From: Candidatus Aenigmatarchaeota archaeon
GTDB taxonomy: Archaea > EX4484-52
Assembly: GCA_023137195.1 (NCBI GenBank)
Contig: JAGLPV010000024.1
Coordinates: forward strand, 1-60,040
Length of the DNA stretch: 60,040 bases
Direction of reading: 5' to 3'
Shown: in pieces, positions 7,353 through 16,410 of the stretch
How the letters are laid out: each line of letters starts with the position of its first letter
Position numbering within the stretch: position 1 is the stretch's first letter
Program-made: the position numbers and the translations under genes
Notes under the pieces: generated by a model
Database searches by the model: none
Seen by the model: only the letters and a program-made list of their open reading frames with translations
What the model was told of the DNA's origin: nothing

Positions 7353-9536
7353 TTATTTAGCAAATGTTAATGTAAAAGTTATTCCCTTTGTTTTTTTATT
7401 AGATGCAACGGAAATATTGGCATTGAAAACAGATTTTAGTATTTCTTCAACATGAAATAATCCTATTCCTGCTCCATCTGTAGAAGAAGTTTTTAGATTA
7501 AAAATTTCATCCGTGTTATTTTGGAATTTTTCATTTATTCCTGATCCGTTATCCATCACAAAAATTTCCAAAGTTTTATCATCTCCATATAGTTCAATAT
7601 TGCAATTTTTTGCCTTTGCCTTTTTTGCATTATCAAGCAAATTATCAAATATGACTAAAACATCAAAAGGTCTAAAAGAAGTAAGAAAATCTTTAGTTGT
7701 ATTGTCTTTTATAGAAATTTCAAGTCCGTCGGCTGCAACTGGAATATAGTCGTCTTCTAAGTATTTTTTAATTATATTGTTCAAACTTCTTTCTTTTTTT
7801 GTCGCAAGCTCATTCATTCCACTTCCTGTTGCAAATCTTGCAATAGTATTTATTTTGTCATTTTCTTTTTTTATTTTTTGCAAATATTTTTCTAATTTTT
7901 CATATTTTTGACCAGTTATGGCATTAAAAGCATGTAATATATAATTATCTATTGTCTTGGAACTGATACCAATTTGATGGTGATAACTCTGAAGATTTTT
8001 CAGATTTTTACTAGAAAAATTTCTTAAAGCAGATACTTGATCTTCTGATCTTTTTATTTTACTTTCCTGTTTTTGAATAATATGTTTTTGTTGTTCTTGT
8101 GTTTCCTCAATTTTTTTTACTGCTTTTAGTAACTTTTCGTCCCCTGTTTTTCTGGCCTCTTTCTTCAATTGTCCTGTTGCTCCTTGAAAACCTTGTTGGG
8201 TTTTTTCTTCAATTTTTTCTAAAAATATATAACTATGCTCTATATCCAAAAAATCTTTTGATTTCGTAAGTTTTTTTATCATTACCTGAATTTCTTTTTC
8301 TTTTTCTTTTGGAAAAAATTCTTTTTCAATATTTCTTTTATATGTCCAATTAAGAGTACCAATAACGTAAGACTCGAGTCTTCGGAGTACCTTTTCTTCA
8401 AAACAAGATTTTAAATTTTTAACACTCGTTGTTGCAATTAGACCCCCATCACGACTAGTAGTTTCTTTAAATTCATCACTTGTATTATTTATATCAATAA
8501 AACCCACAACATCACGAGTTCCTAAGTATCTTGCATATCCTTGTTGTTTACGTAAATTTACTCCAAGAGAATCATCATCTAATTCACCATAAGGAAAGAC
8601 TCTAAAACCATTTTTATACAAAAATATGGACCCGAACTCTTTTGAGCGAACACCCATATAATGCTTGAATGTTATTTTTGTAGGAGTATTTAAATAAAAT
8701 AATTGAATTCTTATATCAAAAAGAAATTTTTTCCATTCATTCTTTTCTTTTATCTTGTAAATTTTCTCTCCTCTATCTATTAATTCTGTGATTATATATT
8801 CCCCATTTTGAGAAATATCTATATTTATTTGTGTTGTTTTTAGAGCAAGTTTTTCAAAAATAAAATTTTCTACCTTTTTATTATCAAGAAAAACATCAAA
8901 AACATCTTCAGAATCTTTTTTTATAGGATTAATAAGTTTTGATAAATGTGTCTTTAACTTTTCTTTTTCGCTTTTTTTACCATCCGTCCATTCTTCCCTT
9001 AGTTCTGATATTTCTAAAATAGTTCCGTGTTTTATTTCAGAATATGGATTTTCATCTAAAGTTTCATGAGTAACATCTATATTAATAAAATCTTTTTTAG
9101 AATCTTTTTCAAACAATTCCCATTCTACAGTAATTTTCTCAATTTTAGGATTTTCTTCTTCTTTAATTGAAATGAGTTTTAATTTTTTCCCTATACGATC
9201 ACAAGCAAATCTTCCAACTCCTTTTGCTCCTGCAAAAGCATGGCGAGTCTTTATTTTATTTCTGTAATCATTGTACCCTCTATTTTCCGTGTTATCTGCT
9301 TTTGCTGAGTACCCAACAAAAAGCCATTTATCTTTTATGTCCTTAATATTCATTCCTTTTCCATCATCTTTGATAACAATTTTATCTTCATAAAAATTGA
9401 CATCTACTCTTTCTGCGTATGCATCGAATGAGTTTTTCACTAATTCAAAAATAGCAATATATTTATCAGTAATAAGTTCTTTGCCAATAATATTTTTTAG
9501 AGCTGCACTAACCTTAAATTGTAATTTTTCTTTCAT
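7353..9536 (-). CDS. Double-GHKL ATPase: N-terminal MORC/Hsp90-like module and C-terminal histidine-kinase module
   Basis: The 727-residue protein has two ATP-binding folds. The first (about 1-190) shows ELVKNSFDA (31-39), DDGKGM (57-62) and GAKGVGRF (103-110), as in Hsp90/MutL/MORC proteins. A transducer-like region with YKNGFRVFPYGE and KETTSRDGGL follows (about 210-370). A coiled coil (about 405-510) leads to a possible phospho-acceptor, H519/H520 in SYHHQIG. The C-terminal kinase ATPase has DNLLDNA (631-637), DNGSGI (662-667) and GAGIGL (688-693). It lies between the methyltransferase (4-base gap) and the receiver gene (2-base gap). Its likely role is to sense a DNA or stress signal and pass phosphate to the receiver protein. 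Confidence 0.75.
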   Translation of the reverse strand: MKEKLQFKVSAALKNIIGKELITDKYIAIFELVKNSFDAYAERVDVNFYEDKIVIKDDGKGMNIKDIKDKWLFVGYSAKADNTENRGYNDYRNKIKTRHAFAGAKGVGRFACDRIGKKLKLISIKEEENPKIEKITVEWELFEKDSKKDFINIDVTHETLDENPYSEIKHGTILEISELREEWTDGKKSEKEKLKTHLSKLINPIKKDSEDVFDVFLDNKKVENFIFEKLALKTTQINIDISQNGEYIITELIDRGEKIYKIKEKNEWKKFLFDIRIQLFYLNTPTKITFKHYMGVRSKEFGSIFLYKNGFRVFPYGELDDDSLGVNLRKQQGYARYLGTRDVVGFIDINNTSDEFKETTSRDGGLIATTSVKNLKSCFEEKVLRRLESYVIGTLNWTYKRNIEKEFFPKEKEKEIQVMIKKLTKSKDFLDIEHSYIFLEKIEEKTQQGFQGATGQLKKEARKTGDEKLLKAVKKIEETQEQQKHIIQKQESKIKRSEDQVSALRNFSSKNLKNLQSYHHQIGISSKTIDNYILHAFNAITGQKYEKLEKYLQKIKKENDKINTIARFATGSGMNELATKKERSLNNIIKKYLEDDYIPVAADGLEISIKDNTTKDFLTSFRPFDVLVIFDNLLDNAKKAKAKNCNIELYGDDKTLEIFVMDNGSGINEKFQNNTDEIFNLKTSSTDGAGIGLFHVEEILKSVFNANISVASNKKTKGITFTLTFAK

Positions 9537-9540
9537 AATA

Positions 9541-10740
9541 TTACTTTAAAAGTTGAGCTAATATAAGTCCTGCTTGTTCACCAAAAAGAGGAGGTATTGC
9601 ATTTCCAACTTGTGTATATCGTGGCACTTCTATCTTTCTCAATTTTCCACCAGTTGTGTATTTTTCCCTGAATTCAAACCAGTCATCAAAAGTTTGAATT
9701 CTAGCATATTCTCTAACGGTTAAAATCCTTGGTTCGGAATAATGGATGTAATCATCAGGCAATGTTGTTAATGTTGGACTTTTTTGATTCATATCCAATG
9801 GAATCGTGCATCTCTTTTTAAGTTTAAATTTGTCCTTAGTTGATTCGTTAATTGTTTTATTTCTAGAACAATTAGTAAGGATATAGTTAAATTTATTTAT
9901 TGTTTTCTTGTTATGGTTTGCGAATCTATGACTATCTGGGAAATTGTAATCACAATCTGTTTTTATATATTTCTGATAATTTGTTTTTGGTTTTGAATAT
10001 ATACCTTCTTTGAATTTTTTATAACTAATTGATGAAATTTCTCCGTTAATTCTTTCTAAATCAGAAATTGCAGATTTTACAGAATTATTGGCTTTTAAAC
10101 CCTTTTTTTTCAAAAACGAAACTTTATTATTAACAATTAATTCAAAAAATTCTTTAGGGTCTCCTGATTTTAATCCAACTAGGATAAATCGTTTCCTCTT
10201 TTGGGGGACACCAAACTTAGAAAAATCAATTATCCTTCCTTCAACTCCATAACCTATCTCTTTTAATTTTTTTTGAACATAAATGGAATATGCAGTTCCT
10301 TTAGACTTCTTATTCTTAAATCCAATTGTAAATCCTTTTACATTTTCAAAAAAAATCATCTTTGGTTTAACTAGTGAAATAAATTTTATATAAGAATCAA
10401 TTAATTTATTTCTACTATCTCCTTCGTTTCTTCTACCTGCTAATGAAAAGCCCTGACAAGGAGGTCCACCAACAACCATATCTACTTTTCCACGAAGTTT
10501 TTCGAGTTCTTTTTCATAGTTAACCAGAACTTCATTGATATCATGCGATGTTTGGGGGAGCCAGATAGGCCATTTAAAATGTTTTTTCTTCTCAATCAAG
10601 TTGTGTTTTAGGGTCTCAAATGCCATTGGACTTTTTTCAATAGCAAAAAGTCCATGCCAGCCCGATTTATACAATCCTAAAGAAAGACCACCACAACCTG
10701 CAAATATATCAATATAAGTAAACTTAGATTGCTTCACCAT
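9541..10740 (-). CDS. DNA (cytosine-5-)-methyltransferase
   Basis: The 399-residue enzyme has the motifs of C5 methyltransferases in order: motif I DIFAGCGGLS (11-20) for SAM binding, motif IV GGPPCQGFS with catalytic C95, motif VI ENV (132-134), motif VIII in FSKFGVPQKRKR, and motif X QVGNAIPP near the C-terminus. It should methylate cytosine in a short DNA site that I cannot predict. No restriction endonuclease is adjacent. It heads an operon with the double-GHKL and receiver proteins. A Mig-like glycosylase, which would repair deaminated 5-methylcytosine, lies just upstream on the same strand. Confidence 0.92.
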   Translation of the reverse strand: MVKQSKFTYIDIFAGCGGLSLGLYKSGWHGLFAIEKSPMAFETLKHNLIEKKKHFKWPIWLPQTSHDINEVLVNYEKELEKLRGKVDMVVGGPPCQGFSLAGRRNEGDSRNKLIDSYIKFISLVKPKMIFFENVKGFTIGFKNKKSKGTAYSIYVQKKLKEIGYGVEGRIIDFSKFGVPQKRKRFILVGLKSGDPKEFFELIVNNKVSFLKKKGLKANNSVKSAISDLERINGEISSISYKKFKEGIYSKPKTNYQKYIKTDCDYNFPDSHRFANHNKKTINKFNYILTNCSRNKTINESTKDKFKLKKRCTIPLDMNQKSPTLTTLPDDYIHYSEPRILTVREYARIQTFDDWFEFREKYTTGGKLRKIEVPRYTQVGNAIPPLFGEQAGLILAQLLK

Positions 10741-10756
10741 ACTATATTTTATATTT

Positions 10757-10770
10757 GAGTTTATATAAAG
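10757..10770 (-). promoter_or_regulatory. TATA box for the methyltransferase-kinase-receiver operon
   Basis: On the minus strand CTTTATATAAACTC lies about 25 bases ahead of the ATG at 10740. This is a strong archaeal TATA element with leaderless spacing. It places a promoter between the glycosylase gene and the three-gene operon. Confidence 0.6.
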
Positions 10771-10785
10771 ATTTGTTTATGCTCC

Positions 10786-11439
10786 TTACCTTGATGCTAT
10801 TTTGATAAAAAAAACGCATTTTTTAGTCAATGGACACTTATCGCACGACGGTTTTGTCTTGCAAACCAACGCCCCGAAATCTAGCAATCCCCAGTTATAT
10901 TCCTTGAAATTCTTTCTTGGAAGAATTTCATTTGTCTTGTCTTGTATTTCTTTATTATCTCTTAAGTCTTTAATATTATCAATGTGAAAATACCGGGAAA
11001 TTATCCTGCTTGTATTTACATCTAAGATTGGAGCCCGTTTATTAAAACCAAAGCATAGAGTAGCATTAGTAACATACAATCCAATATGTGGTATTTCCAA
11101 TAGACTTTCTATCTCACCCGGGAGATTATCATTAAAATTTTTGTGAATATAATTTGAAATCTCTTTTAATCCTCTAGTTCTCTGTTTTCCTAATCCTAAT
11201 CTTGAAATTTTATTAAAAATCTCGGAATAACTTGCTCTATGAAGTTTTATATTTGAACTATACTCTATTATAACAGGATACATATATTTATCAACCGTTT
11301 CTGCTTTTGTCTTTTTAAGAAATAATTCTGTTATCATTACTTGAAAAGGTTCTAAATCTTCCCTTCTCCAGAAAAAATCTCGTTTATTCAGACTGTAAAA
11401 ATCCAGTATCTTCTTTCGAAAATAGGTATTTTCAATCAT
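10786..11439 (-). CDS. HhH-GPD base-excision glycosylase with 4Fe-4S cluster, Mig/TDG-like
   Basis: The 217-residue protein has the HhH-GPD fold: ITELFLKKTKAETV (36-49), the helix-hairpin-helix EIPHIGLY (115-122), catalytic D140 in ILDVN, and cysteines 193, 199, 202 and 208 for an iron-sulfur cluster. Aligned by spacing to endonuclease III, the lyase lysine (K120 there) is Tyr122 here, as in the thymine-DNA mismatch glycosylase Mig. That enzyme removes T from T:G pairs made by deamination of 5-methylcytosine. Placement next to a C5 methyltransferase fits exactly. The first cysteine spacing is five residues, one fewer than usual. Confidence 0.82.
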   Translation of the reverse strand: MIENTYFRKKILDFYSLNKRDFFWRREDLEPFQVMITELFLKKTKAETVDKYMYPVIIEYSSNIKLHRASYSEIFNKISRLGLGKQRTRGLKEISNYIHKNFNDNLPGEIESLLEIPHIGLYVTNATLCFGFNKRAPILDVNTSRIISRYFHIDNIKDLRDNKEIQDKTNEILPRKNFKEYNWGLLDFGALVCKTKPSCDKCPLTKKCVFFIKIASR

Positions 11440-11535
11440 AATTTAGTAAACGAGATAGAATTATTTAAACATATTCGATCTGTACAACAAGATACATATT
11501 TAAAGAATAAAATATCAATCCATTAAGGCAATACA

Positions 11536-11856
11536 ATGAAAATCGGAATAATTATTAGTCAAACTGAACCGGAAACTGTATGGAATGCATTTAGATTTGG
11601 GAATTTTTCTTTAGATAAAAACCATTCCGTCAAGGTATTTTTAATTGGCAAAGGAGTTGAATACGAAGATATCAACGATGAGAAATTCAATGTCAGGGAA
11701 CAAGTAGAAAAATTCATTGACAATAAAGGAGAAATCTTTGCCTGTGGTTCTTGTATCAAATCCAGAAAAAAAGAAGGTTCTCCTGTTTGTCCATTATCCA
11801 CAATGCATGATTTAATGACTATTGTTGAAGAATCTGACAAAATAGTATCCTTCTAA
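11536..11856 (+). CDS. DsrE-family protein
   Basis: The 106-residue protein shows the DsrE/TusD-like fold: KIGIIISQTEPETVWNAFRF at the N-terminus, SVKVFLIGKGVEYEDI, then VREQVEKFIDNKGEIFACGSCIKSRK. The cysteine in ACGSC corresponds to the sulfur-carrying region of the family. Members move sulfur or have poorly known small-molecule roles. Its own AT-rich promoter lies ahead (ATATTTAAAG near 11493). No sulfur-relay partner is in the window. Confidence 0.72.
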   Translation: MKIGIIISQTEPETVWNAFRFGNFSLDKNHSVKVFLIGKGVEYEDINDEKFNVREQVEKFIDNKGEIFACGSCIKSRKKEGSPVCPLSTMHDLMTIVEESDKIVSF

Positions 11857-11940
11857 AATCTTGCCGAAACAAAACTAATGAACTCTTAATAGGATACATG
11901 GCTTTGAAAAATAATATAAAGAATATATCCTATATTAAAC

Positions 11941-12279
11941 ATGGATTTAAAAAACATTAAAAGTTGGCATATAGCACTGCTTGCTATTGTTGTAAATATT
12001 GTTTTTATGTTCTGGCACTTTTTCGGTCGTTGTGGTTTGGGTTGCAGTCCTTTTTACACGCAATTATCTTTAGGTAGTATTTTCTATAAAACTATTTTTT
12101 TGTTAATTCCAACATTATTTTTGATAAATGTTAAAACAAAAAAAATAGGGGCTATATTTTGTATTCTTTTAGGAGTAACTAGATTTTTTGCTTATGAAAA
12201 TGAACTTTTTATTTCCGGAGTTATTCAAGGATTTCTTTTGATAACTGCGGCACTCTATTATTTCCGGAAAAAAGTTTGA
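11941..12279 (+). CDS. Small integral membrane protein of unknown function
   Basis: This 112-residue protein has about four hydrophobic segments and a short loop with FFGRCGLGCSPFYTQ containing two cysteines four residues apart. I do not recognise a family. An AATATAAAG element about 25-30 bases before the ATG suggests its own leaderless promoter. It ends RKKV, a basic cytoplasmic tail. It sits alone between the DsrE-like gene and the convergent arg operon. Confidence 0.55.
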   Translation: MDLKNIKSWHIALLAIVVNIVFMFWHFFGRCGLGCSPFYTQLSLGSIFYKTIFLLIPTLFLINVKTKKIGAIFCILLGVTRFFAYENELFISGVIQGFLLITAALYYFRKKV

Positions 12280-12349
12280 TTATTATCCAAAATATATACA
12301 ACTCTTATCTATATATATTATTTCGTACTTTTCTTTAATATCCAGACCC

Positions 12350-13534
12350 TCACTTTCCATACTTCTCACCAATCTCCCGGTAAGCATCCCTAAACGAAAC
12401 CCCTTTCTTTACAAGCTCATAAGCCTCCTCTGTCGCATACAATTCTTTGCTCATCGCTTTTTGACAGTTCTCTTTGTTGACCTTTATCCCTTTAAGAAAC
12501 AATATCATCATCTCCAGACAGCTTTGAGTTATCTCCACTGAATTTATCAAAGATTCTTTTGTCAATTGAATGTCCCGGTTATAGCCGGAAATAAGATTCC
12601 CCATAAGACTTTTTGTCTTGAATTCTTCCCCTAAAACAACATGGTATTTTGCCCTTATCAATTCAAGGACATCGGGATTTTTCTTTTGTGGCATGATGGA
12701 ACTGCCTGTGCAGAATTCATCAGGGAATTCCACGAATCCGAACTCTTTCATATTAAATAGTATCAAATCAGTCGAGAGTTTGTTTAAGTCAAACATCACC
12801 TGTGACAGGACATTAATGATTCCGAACTCAAATTTTCCTCGGCTCATCTGGCAGTACATTGGATTGATCTGGACTTTGGCGAATCCTAAAAGGTCGGCTG
12901 TGTATTCTCTGTCTATCTTTATGTTTGGAACGCCGAATCCTGCCGCGCTTCCAAGAGGAGATTTATCTATTGTCTTGAAAACACAATCTAATAGTGGAAT
13001 GTCATCATCAACAGCATCGGCAAAACTGTTCAGCCATAGTCCAATGGTTGTCGGCATGGCTTTTTGCATGTGGGTGTAGCCGGGGATTGATATCGTTTTG
13101 TATTTTTCTGCTGTGCGGTTTAACTCATCCTTGAAATCCATCAACAGTTCCCTGATTTGCTTTAAGTTGTCTTTTTCATACAGCCTTAATGCAGTCAATA
13201 CCTGGTCGTTTCTTGAACGGGCGGTGTGTATCTTCTTGCCGACATCACCGTATTTTGAAGTCAGGTAATTCTCGATGGCGGTATGGCAGTCCTCGTCCCC
13301 CGGGCTGATTGGGAAATTGTTGTTTGAATGCAAATCAATGATTTCGTTTAGTCCTTCGACCAACTGGCTTAATTCTTCATCGGTCAGGATGCCTATTTTG
13401 TTCAGCATCTTTGCATGGGCAATTGATGCGATGCAGTCATATTTGACCAGCTTTTGATCCAGTAGATAGTCGTTTCCTACTGTGAATTTTTCTATTTTCT
13501 CATTTAAATTATAGTTCTTTTTCCAGAGTTTCAT
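12350..13534 (-). CDS. argH: Argininosuccinate lyase
   Basis: ArgH splits argininosuccinate into arginine and fumarate, the last step of the pathway. The 394-residue protein has HTARSRNDQVLTALRLYEKDNL, GYTHMQKAMPTTIG and the fumarase/lyase signature GSSIMPQKKNPDVLE. It is somewhat shorter than many ArgH proteins (about 450-500), with the C-terminus ending soon after the core, so the C-terminal domain is reduced. It overlaps argC by 4 bases and is the last gene of the operon. Confidence 0.93.
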   Translation of the reverse strand: MKLWKKNYNLNEKIEKFTVGNDYLLDQKLVKYDCIASIAHAKMLNKIGILTDEELSQLVEGLNEIIDLHSNNNFPISPGDEDCHTAIENYLTSKYGDVGKKIHTARSRNDQVLTALRLYEKDNLKQIRELLMDFKDELNRTAEKYKTISIPGYTHMQKAMPTTIGLWLNSFADAVDDDIPLLDCVFKTIDKSPLGSAAGFGVPNIKIDREYTADLLGFAKVQINPMYCQMSRGKFEFGIINVLSQVMFDLNKLSTDLILFNMKEFGFVEFPDEFCTGSSIMPQKKNPDVLELIRAKYHVVLGEEFKTKSLMGNLISGYNRDIQLTKESLINSVEITQSCLEMMILFLKGIKVNKENCQKAMSKELYATEEAYELVKKGVSFRDAYREIGEKYGK

Positions 13535-14424
13535 TCTAATCCCTCTTTATGGTTTAATCCGAACATTATGTTCATGTTCTCTATTGCCTGCGAAGCGGCT
13601 CCTTTCATAAGGTTGTCGATGACTGAGATTATGACAATGTTGTTGTTGTCTTTTTCAAAGCCGCCGATGTGACAGTATGGAGTATGAGATACATCTTTTG
13701 TGCATGGTATCTTATTTTCAATTACTTTTGTAAATGTGTTGTTGTAGAAGTCCCTGTATTTTTGCTTTATTTCCTTTACATCAATATTTGTTTTTAGTTT
13801 TAGATGCGTTGTGCACATGATGCCTCGGAATGTATTCACTACATGCGGCGTGAATGCAATATTCCCGCCAAGGATTTTTTTCATTTCAGGGATATGAAAA
13901 TGGCTGTTGAGTTTGTAGGCGATTATATTTTCTTCATGACTGTATTTTGCTCCTGCTTTTTTTCCGCCGCCTGAATATCCACTAATACAGTTAAAGACAA
14001 TATTCTCTGCAATTTCGATTAATGGATATACAGACAATATGCATGCTGTGGCATAGCACCCGGGATTTGCGACAATTCGGGAATGCTCTATTTTATCATG
14101 AAATATCTCGGGGATGCCGTAGGTTTGAGTCAGCCTGTGGTCTGCTGAGATGTCTATTATTTTACATGTGATTTTTGATGTTATTTGTTCTGCTTTCCCG
14201 TGGGGCACTGCAAGGAAAACAACATTCATCTTGTTTAATTCTTCAATTGATATTTTGGAAAAAGAAAGGTTGAGGTTTATGTCTTTGTATTGGTCGGATA
14301 TTTTTTTCCCTTCAAGAGATGTGCTTGCAACTGTTTTTATTTCAGAGTGATTGTGTTTTGAAAGGATGTTGATTAAGTTGTAGGCGACATATCCTGAACC
14401 GCCGACAATGCCTATTTTAATCAT
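13531..14424 (-). CDS. argC: N-acetyl-gamma-glutamyl-phosphate reductase
   Basis: ArgC reduces N-acetylglutamyl phosphate to the semialdehyde with NADPH. The protein has the Rossmann start MIKIGIVGGSGYVAYNL, the active-site segment NPGCYATACILS with the catalytic Cys, GYSGGGKKAGAKY, and HIPEM. I place the start at 14424 and not at the upstream in-frame ATG (14475), because the Rossmann strand should be at the N-terminus. This gives 297 residues and an 8-base overlap with argD, in line with the rest of the coupled operon. Confidence 0.92.
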   Translation of the reverse strand: MIKIGIVGGSGYVAYNLINILSKHNHSEIKTVASTSLEGKKISDQYKDINLNLSFSKISIEELNKMNVVFLAVPHGKAEQITSKITCKIIDISADHRLTQTYGIPEIFHDKIEHSRIVANPGCYATACILSVYPLIEIAENIVFNCISGYSGGGKKAGAKYSHEENIIAYKLNSHFHIPEMKKILGGNIAFTPHVVNTFRGIMCTTHLKLKTNIDVKEIKQKYRDFYNNTFTKVIENKIPCTKDVSHTPYCHIGGFEKDNNNIVIISVIDNLMKGAASQAIENMNIMFGLNHKEGLE

Positions 14425-15583
14425 CTGAATCACCCCCCACGAGAACTGATTCAAGGACTGTAATGCAAAAATCAATCTCGTTTTGCGTTATTGTCAATGG
14501 TGGAAGAAATCGCAGGATTTTTTCGTCTATGCAGTTTATCAGCAGTCCTTTTTTGGCACATTTTTCTGCTATGGATTTATCTTTTTTGTTTAGTTCAAGC
14601 GCTACCATAAGTCCTTTGCCTCGGACTTCTTTGATGTTGTCCGATTTTATGGAATTTAGTTTTGACATGAAATAATTGCCTTTGGGCTCCACATCCAGCA
14701 GGATGTTTTCAATGAGTTCTATTGTCTTTAATGCAGCGGCACAGCACAGGGAGTTTCCGCCGAAAGTTGAGCCGTGGTCGCCGGGGTTGAAGTTGATGCT
14801 CCTCTTTGAGAGGGTGACACCTATCGGAAGACCATTGGCAATACCTTTGGCAAGGGTGATGATGTCAGGAGATATATCTTCATGTTGGAAACAGAAATAT
14901 TTTCCGGTCCTTCCGTTTCCTGTCTGGATTTCATCAAGGATAAGTAGGATATTGTTTTTTTTGCAGAGTTCTTCTACTTTTTTTAGGTACCCTGGGGGTG
15001 GGACAATAACACCGGCTTCGCCCTGTATGGGTTCGAGGATTACTGCCGCAGTGTCTTCACTTATCTGGCTTTGAAGTGCATCTATATCTCCATAATCGAC
15101 ATGCTCAAAGCCCGGGATTAAGGGACTGAAGGGGGCTTTGTAGGATTCTTTCCATGTCGCCGAAAGGCTTCCTAGGGTCCTGCCATGAAATCCGTTTTTC
15201 ATTGCAATTATTTTGCTTTTTTTTGTGACTTTTTTTGCAAGCTTTATTGCCGCTTCGACAGCTTCACTGCCTGAGTTGGAGAAAAAACATTTGTCCAGAC
15301 CCGAGATTTCGGATAATTTTTTTGCAAGAGCTAATTGGGGTTCTGTATAGAACAGGTTGCTTGCATTGATTAATTTTTCTGCCTGGCGGAAAATAGCTTT
15401 TACAAGAGTTGGGTTTGAGTGCCCGATACTGCATGTGGCTACACCTCCAATCATGTCAAGATATTTGTTGCCGTTAGTATCCCATACATAACTGCCTTTG
15501 CCGTGTTCGAGAACAAAAGAAGACCTTTTGTATGTCTGCATGAGATATTTTTTTTCTGTTTCAATATAGTCAAATTGCTCCAT
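14417..15583 (-). CDS. argD: Acetylornithine aminotransferase
   Basis: This class III PLP enzyme of 388 residues transfers the amino group from glutamate to make N-acetylornithine. Visible features are GGVATCSIGHSNP, CFFSNSGSEAVEAAIKLAKK, NGFHGRTLGSLSAT, ILDEIQTGNGRTGKYFC and the PLP lysine in ITLAKGIANGLPIG. In some archaea such enzymes also act in lysine synthesis; here the operon points to arginine. It overlaps argB by 14 bases. Confidence 0.92.
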   Translation of the reverse strand: MEQFDYIETEKKYLMQTYKRSSFVLEHGKGSYVWDTNGNKYLDMIGGVATCSIGHSNPTLVKAIFRQAEKLINASNLFYTEPQLALAKKLSEISGLDKCFFSNSGSEAVEAAIKLAKKVTKKSKIIAMKNGFHGRTLGSLSATWKESYKAPFSPLIPGFEHVDYGDIDALQSQISEDTAAVILEPIQGEAGVIVPPPGYLKKVEELCKKNNILLILDEIQTGNGRTGKYFCFQHEDISPDIITLAKGIANGLPIGVTLSKRSINFNPGDHGSTFGGNSLCCAAALKTIELIENILLDVEPKGNYFMSKLNSIKSDNIKEVRGKGLMVALELNKKDKSIAEKCAKKGLLINCIDEKILRFLPPLTITQNEIDFCITVLESVLVGGDSDD

Positions 15584-16409
15584 TTTTTATAACCTCCGTG
15601 CCTATGCCTTTGTCTGTAAATATTTCAAGCAGTAAAGAATGCCTGGTGGTGCCGTTTATAAGATGCACTTTTTTTACATTATGTTTTAGGGCGTCAATGC
15701 ATGCAAGCACTTTTGGTATCATGCCTCCGTTAATCTCTTTGCTTTGGATATGGGTTTTTACATCATCTATGTTCAGGTGAGAAACAAAATTGCCTTTGAT
15801 ATAGATGCCGTCAACATTGGTCAGGAATGTGAGTTTTTCCGCGTTTAATTCCTTGGCTATCTTTATTGCGACAGTATCTGCATTGATATTTGTTTCCTGT
15901 CTGGTTTGGGTTTTGCCCAGAGGTGAAACTATCGGGATGCATCCGTCATTGATTTGGTCAAGCAGGATTTTTGCATTTATCTTTGTTATTTTTCCGACAT
16001 AGCCGAGTTCTTCTTGGTTGCTTATTTTTGTTGAGATTAGCCCTTCTGTGCAGTCTTTCGCTTCGATTCCCATGGAATTGAAATGGTCGACGCATTCTGT
16101 GTTTTTTTGCTTAAGGACTTTTGTGACAATATTCAGGGTTTCATAATCCGTTACCCTTATGCCGTCGATTATTTTTTTTTGCATATTTTTCTTTTTCATT
16201 TCTTCGTCTATAAATGGCCCTCCGCCATGCACCACCACTATTTTCATTCCCAGCTGCTTTAGTATGCTGATGTCGGTAAATACTGATTTTTGGAGTCCTT
16301 TATCTGTCATTGCATTCCCTCCATATTTTATTACTACTATTTTTTCGCTGAATTTTTTTGCCCAGTGGAATGCTTCCACCAAAATGTGCGCTTTTGTTAT
16401 GCTTTCCAT
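15570..16409 (-). CDS. argB: Acetylglutamate kinase
   Basis: ArgB phosphorylates N-acetylglutamate and is usually the feedback-controlled step. The 279-residue protein shows the amino-acid kinase motifs: VIKYGGNAM near residue 27, VVVHGGGPFIDEEMKK, NINADTVAIKIAKELNAEKLTFLTNVDGI and GGMIPKVLACIDAL. Length and motifs are normal for the family. The gene starts one base after argJ ends. Confidence 0.93.
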   Translation of the reverse strand: MESITKAHILVEAFHWAKKFSEKIVVIKYGGNAMTDKGLQKSVFTDISILKQLGMKIVVVHGGGPFIDEEMKKKNMQKKIIDGIRVTDYETLNIVTKVLKQKNTECVDHFNSMGIEAKDCTEGLISTKISNQEELGYVGKITKINAKILLDQINDGCIPIVSPLGKTQTRQETNINADTVAIKIAKELNAEKLTFLTNVDGIYIKGNFVSHLNIDDVKTHIQSKEINGGMIPKVLACIDALKHNVKKVHLINGTTRHSLLLEIFTDKGIGTEVIKNGAI

Positions 16410-16410
16410 A

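Noticed and set aside
5670-11439. The methyltransferase island as DISARM, BREX or a standard type II restriction system
   Set aside because: No helicase, phospholipase D, PglX/PglZ, BrxC or restriction nuclease gene is seen.
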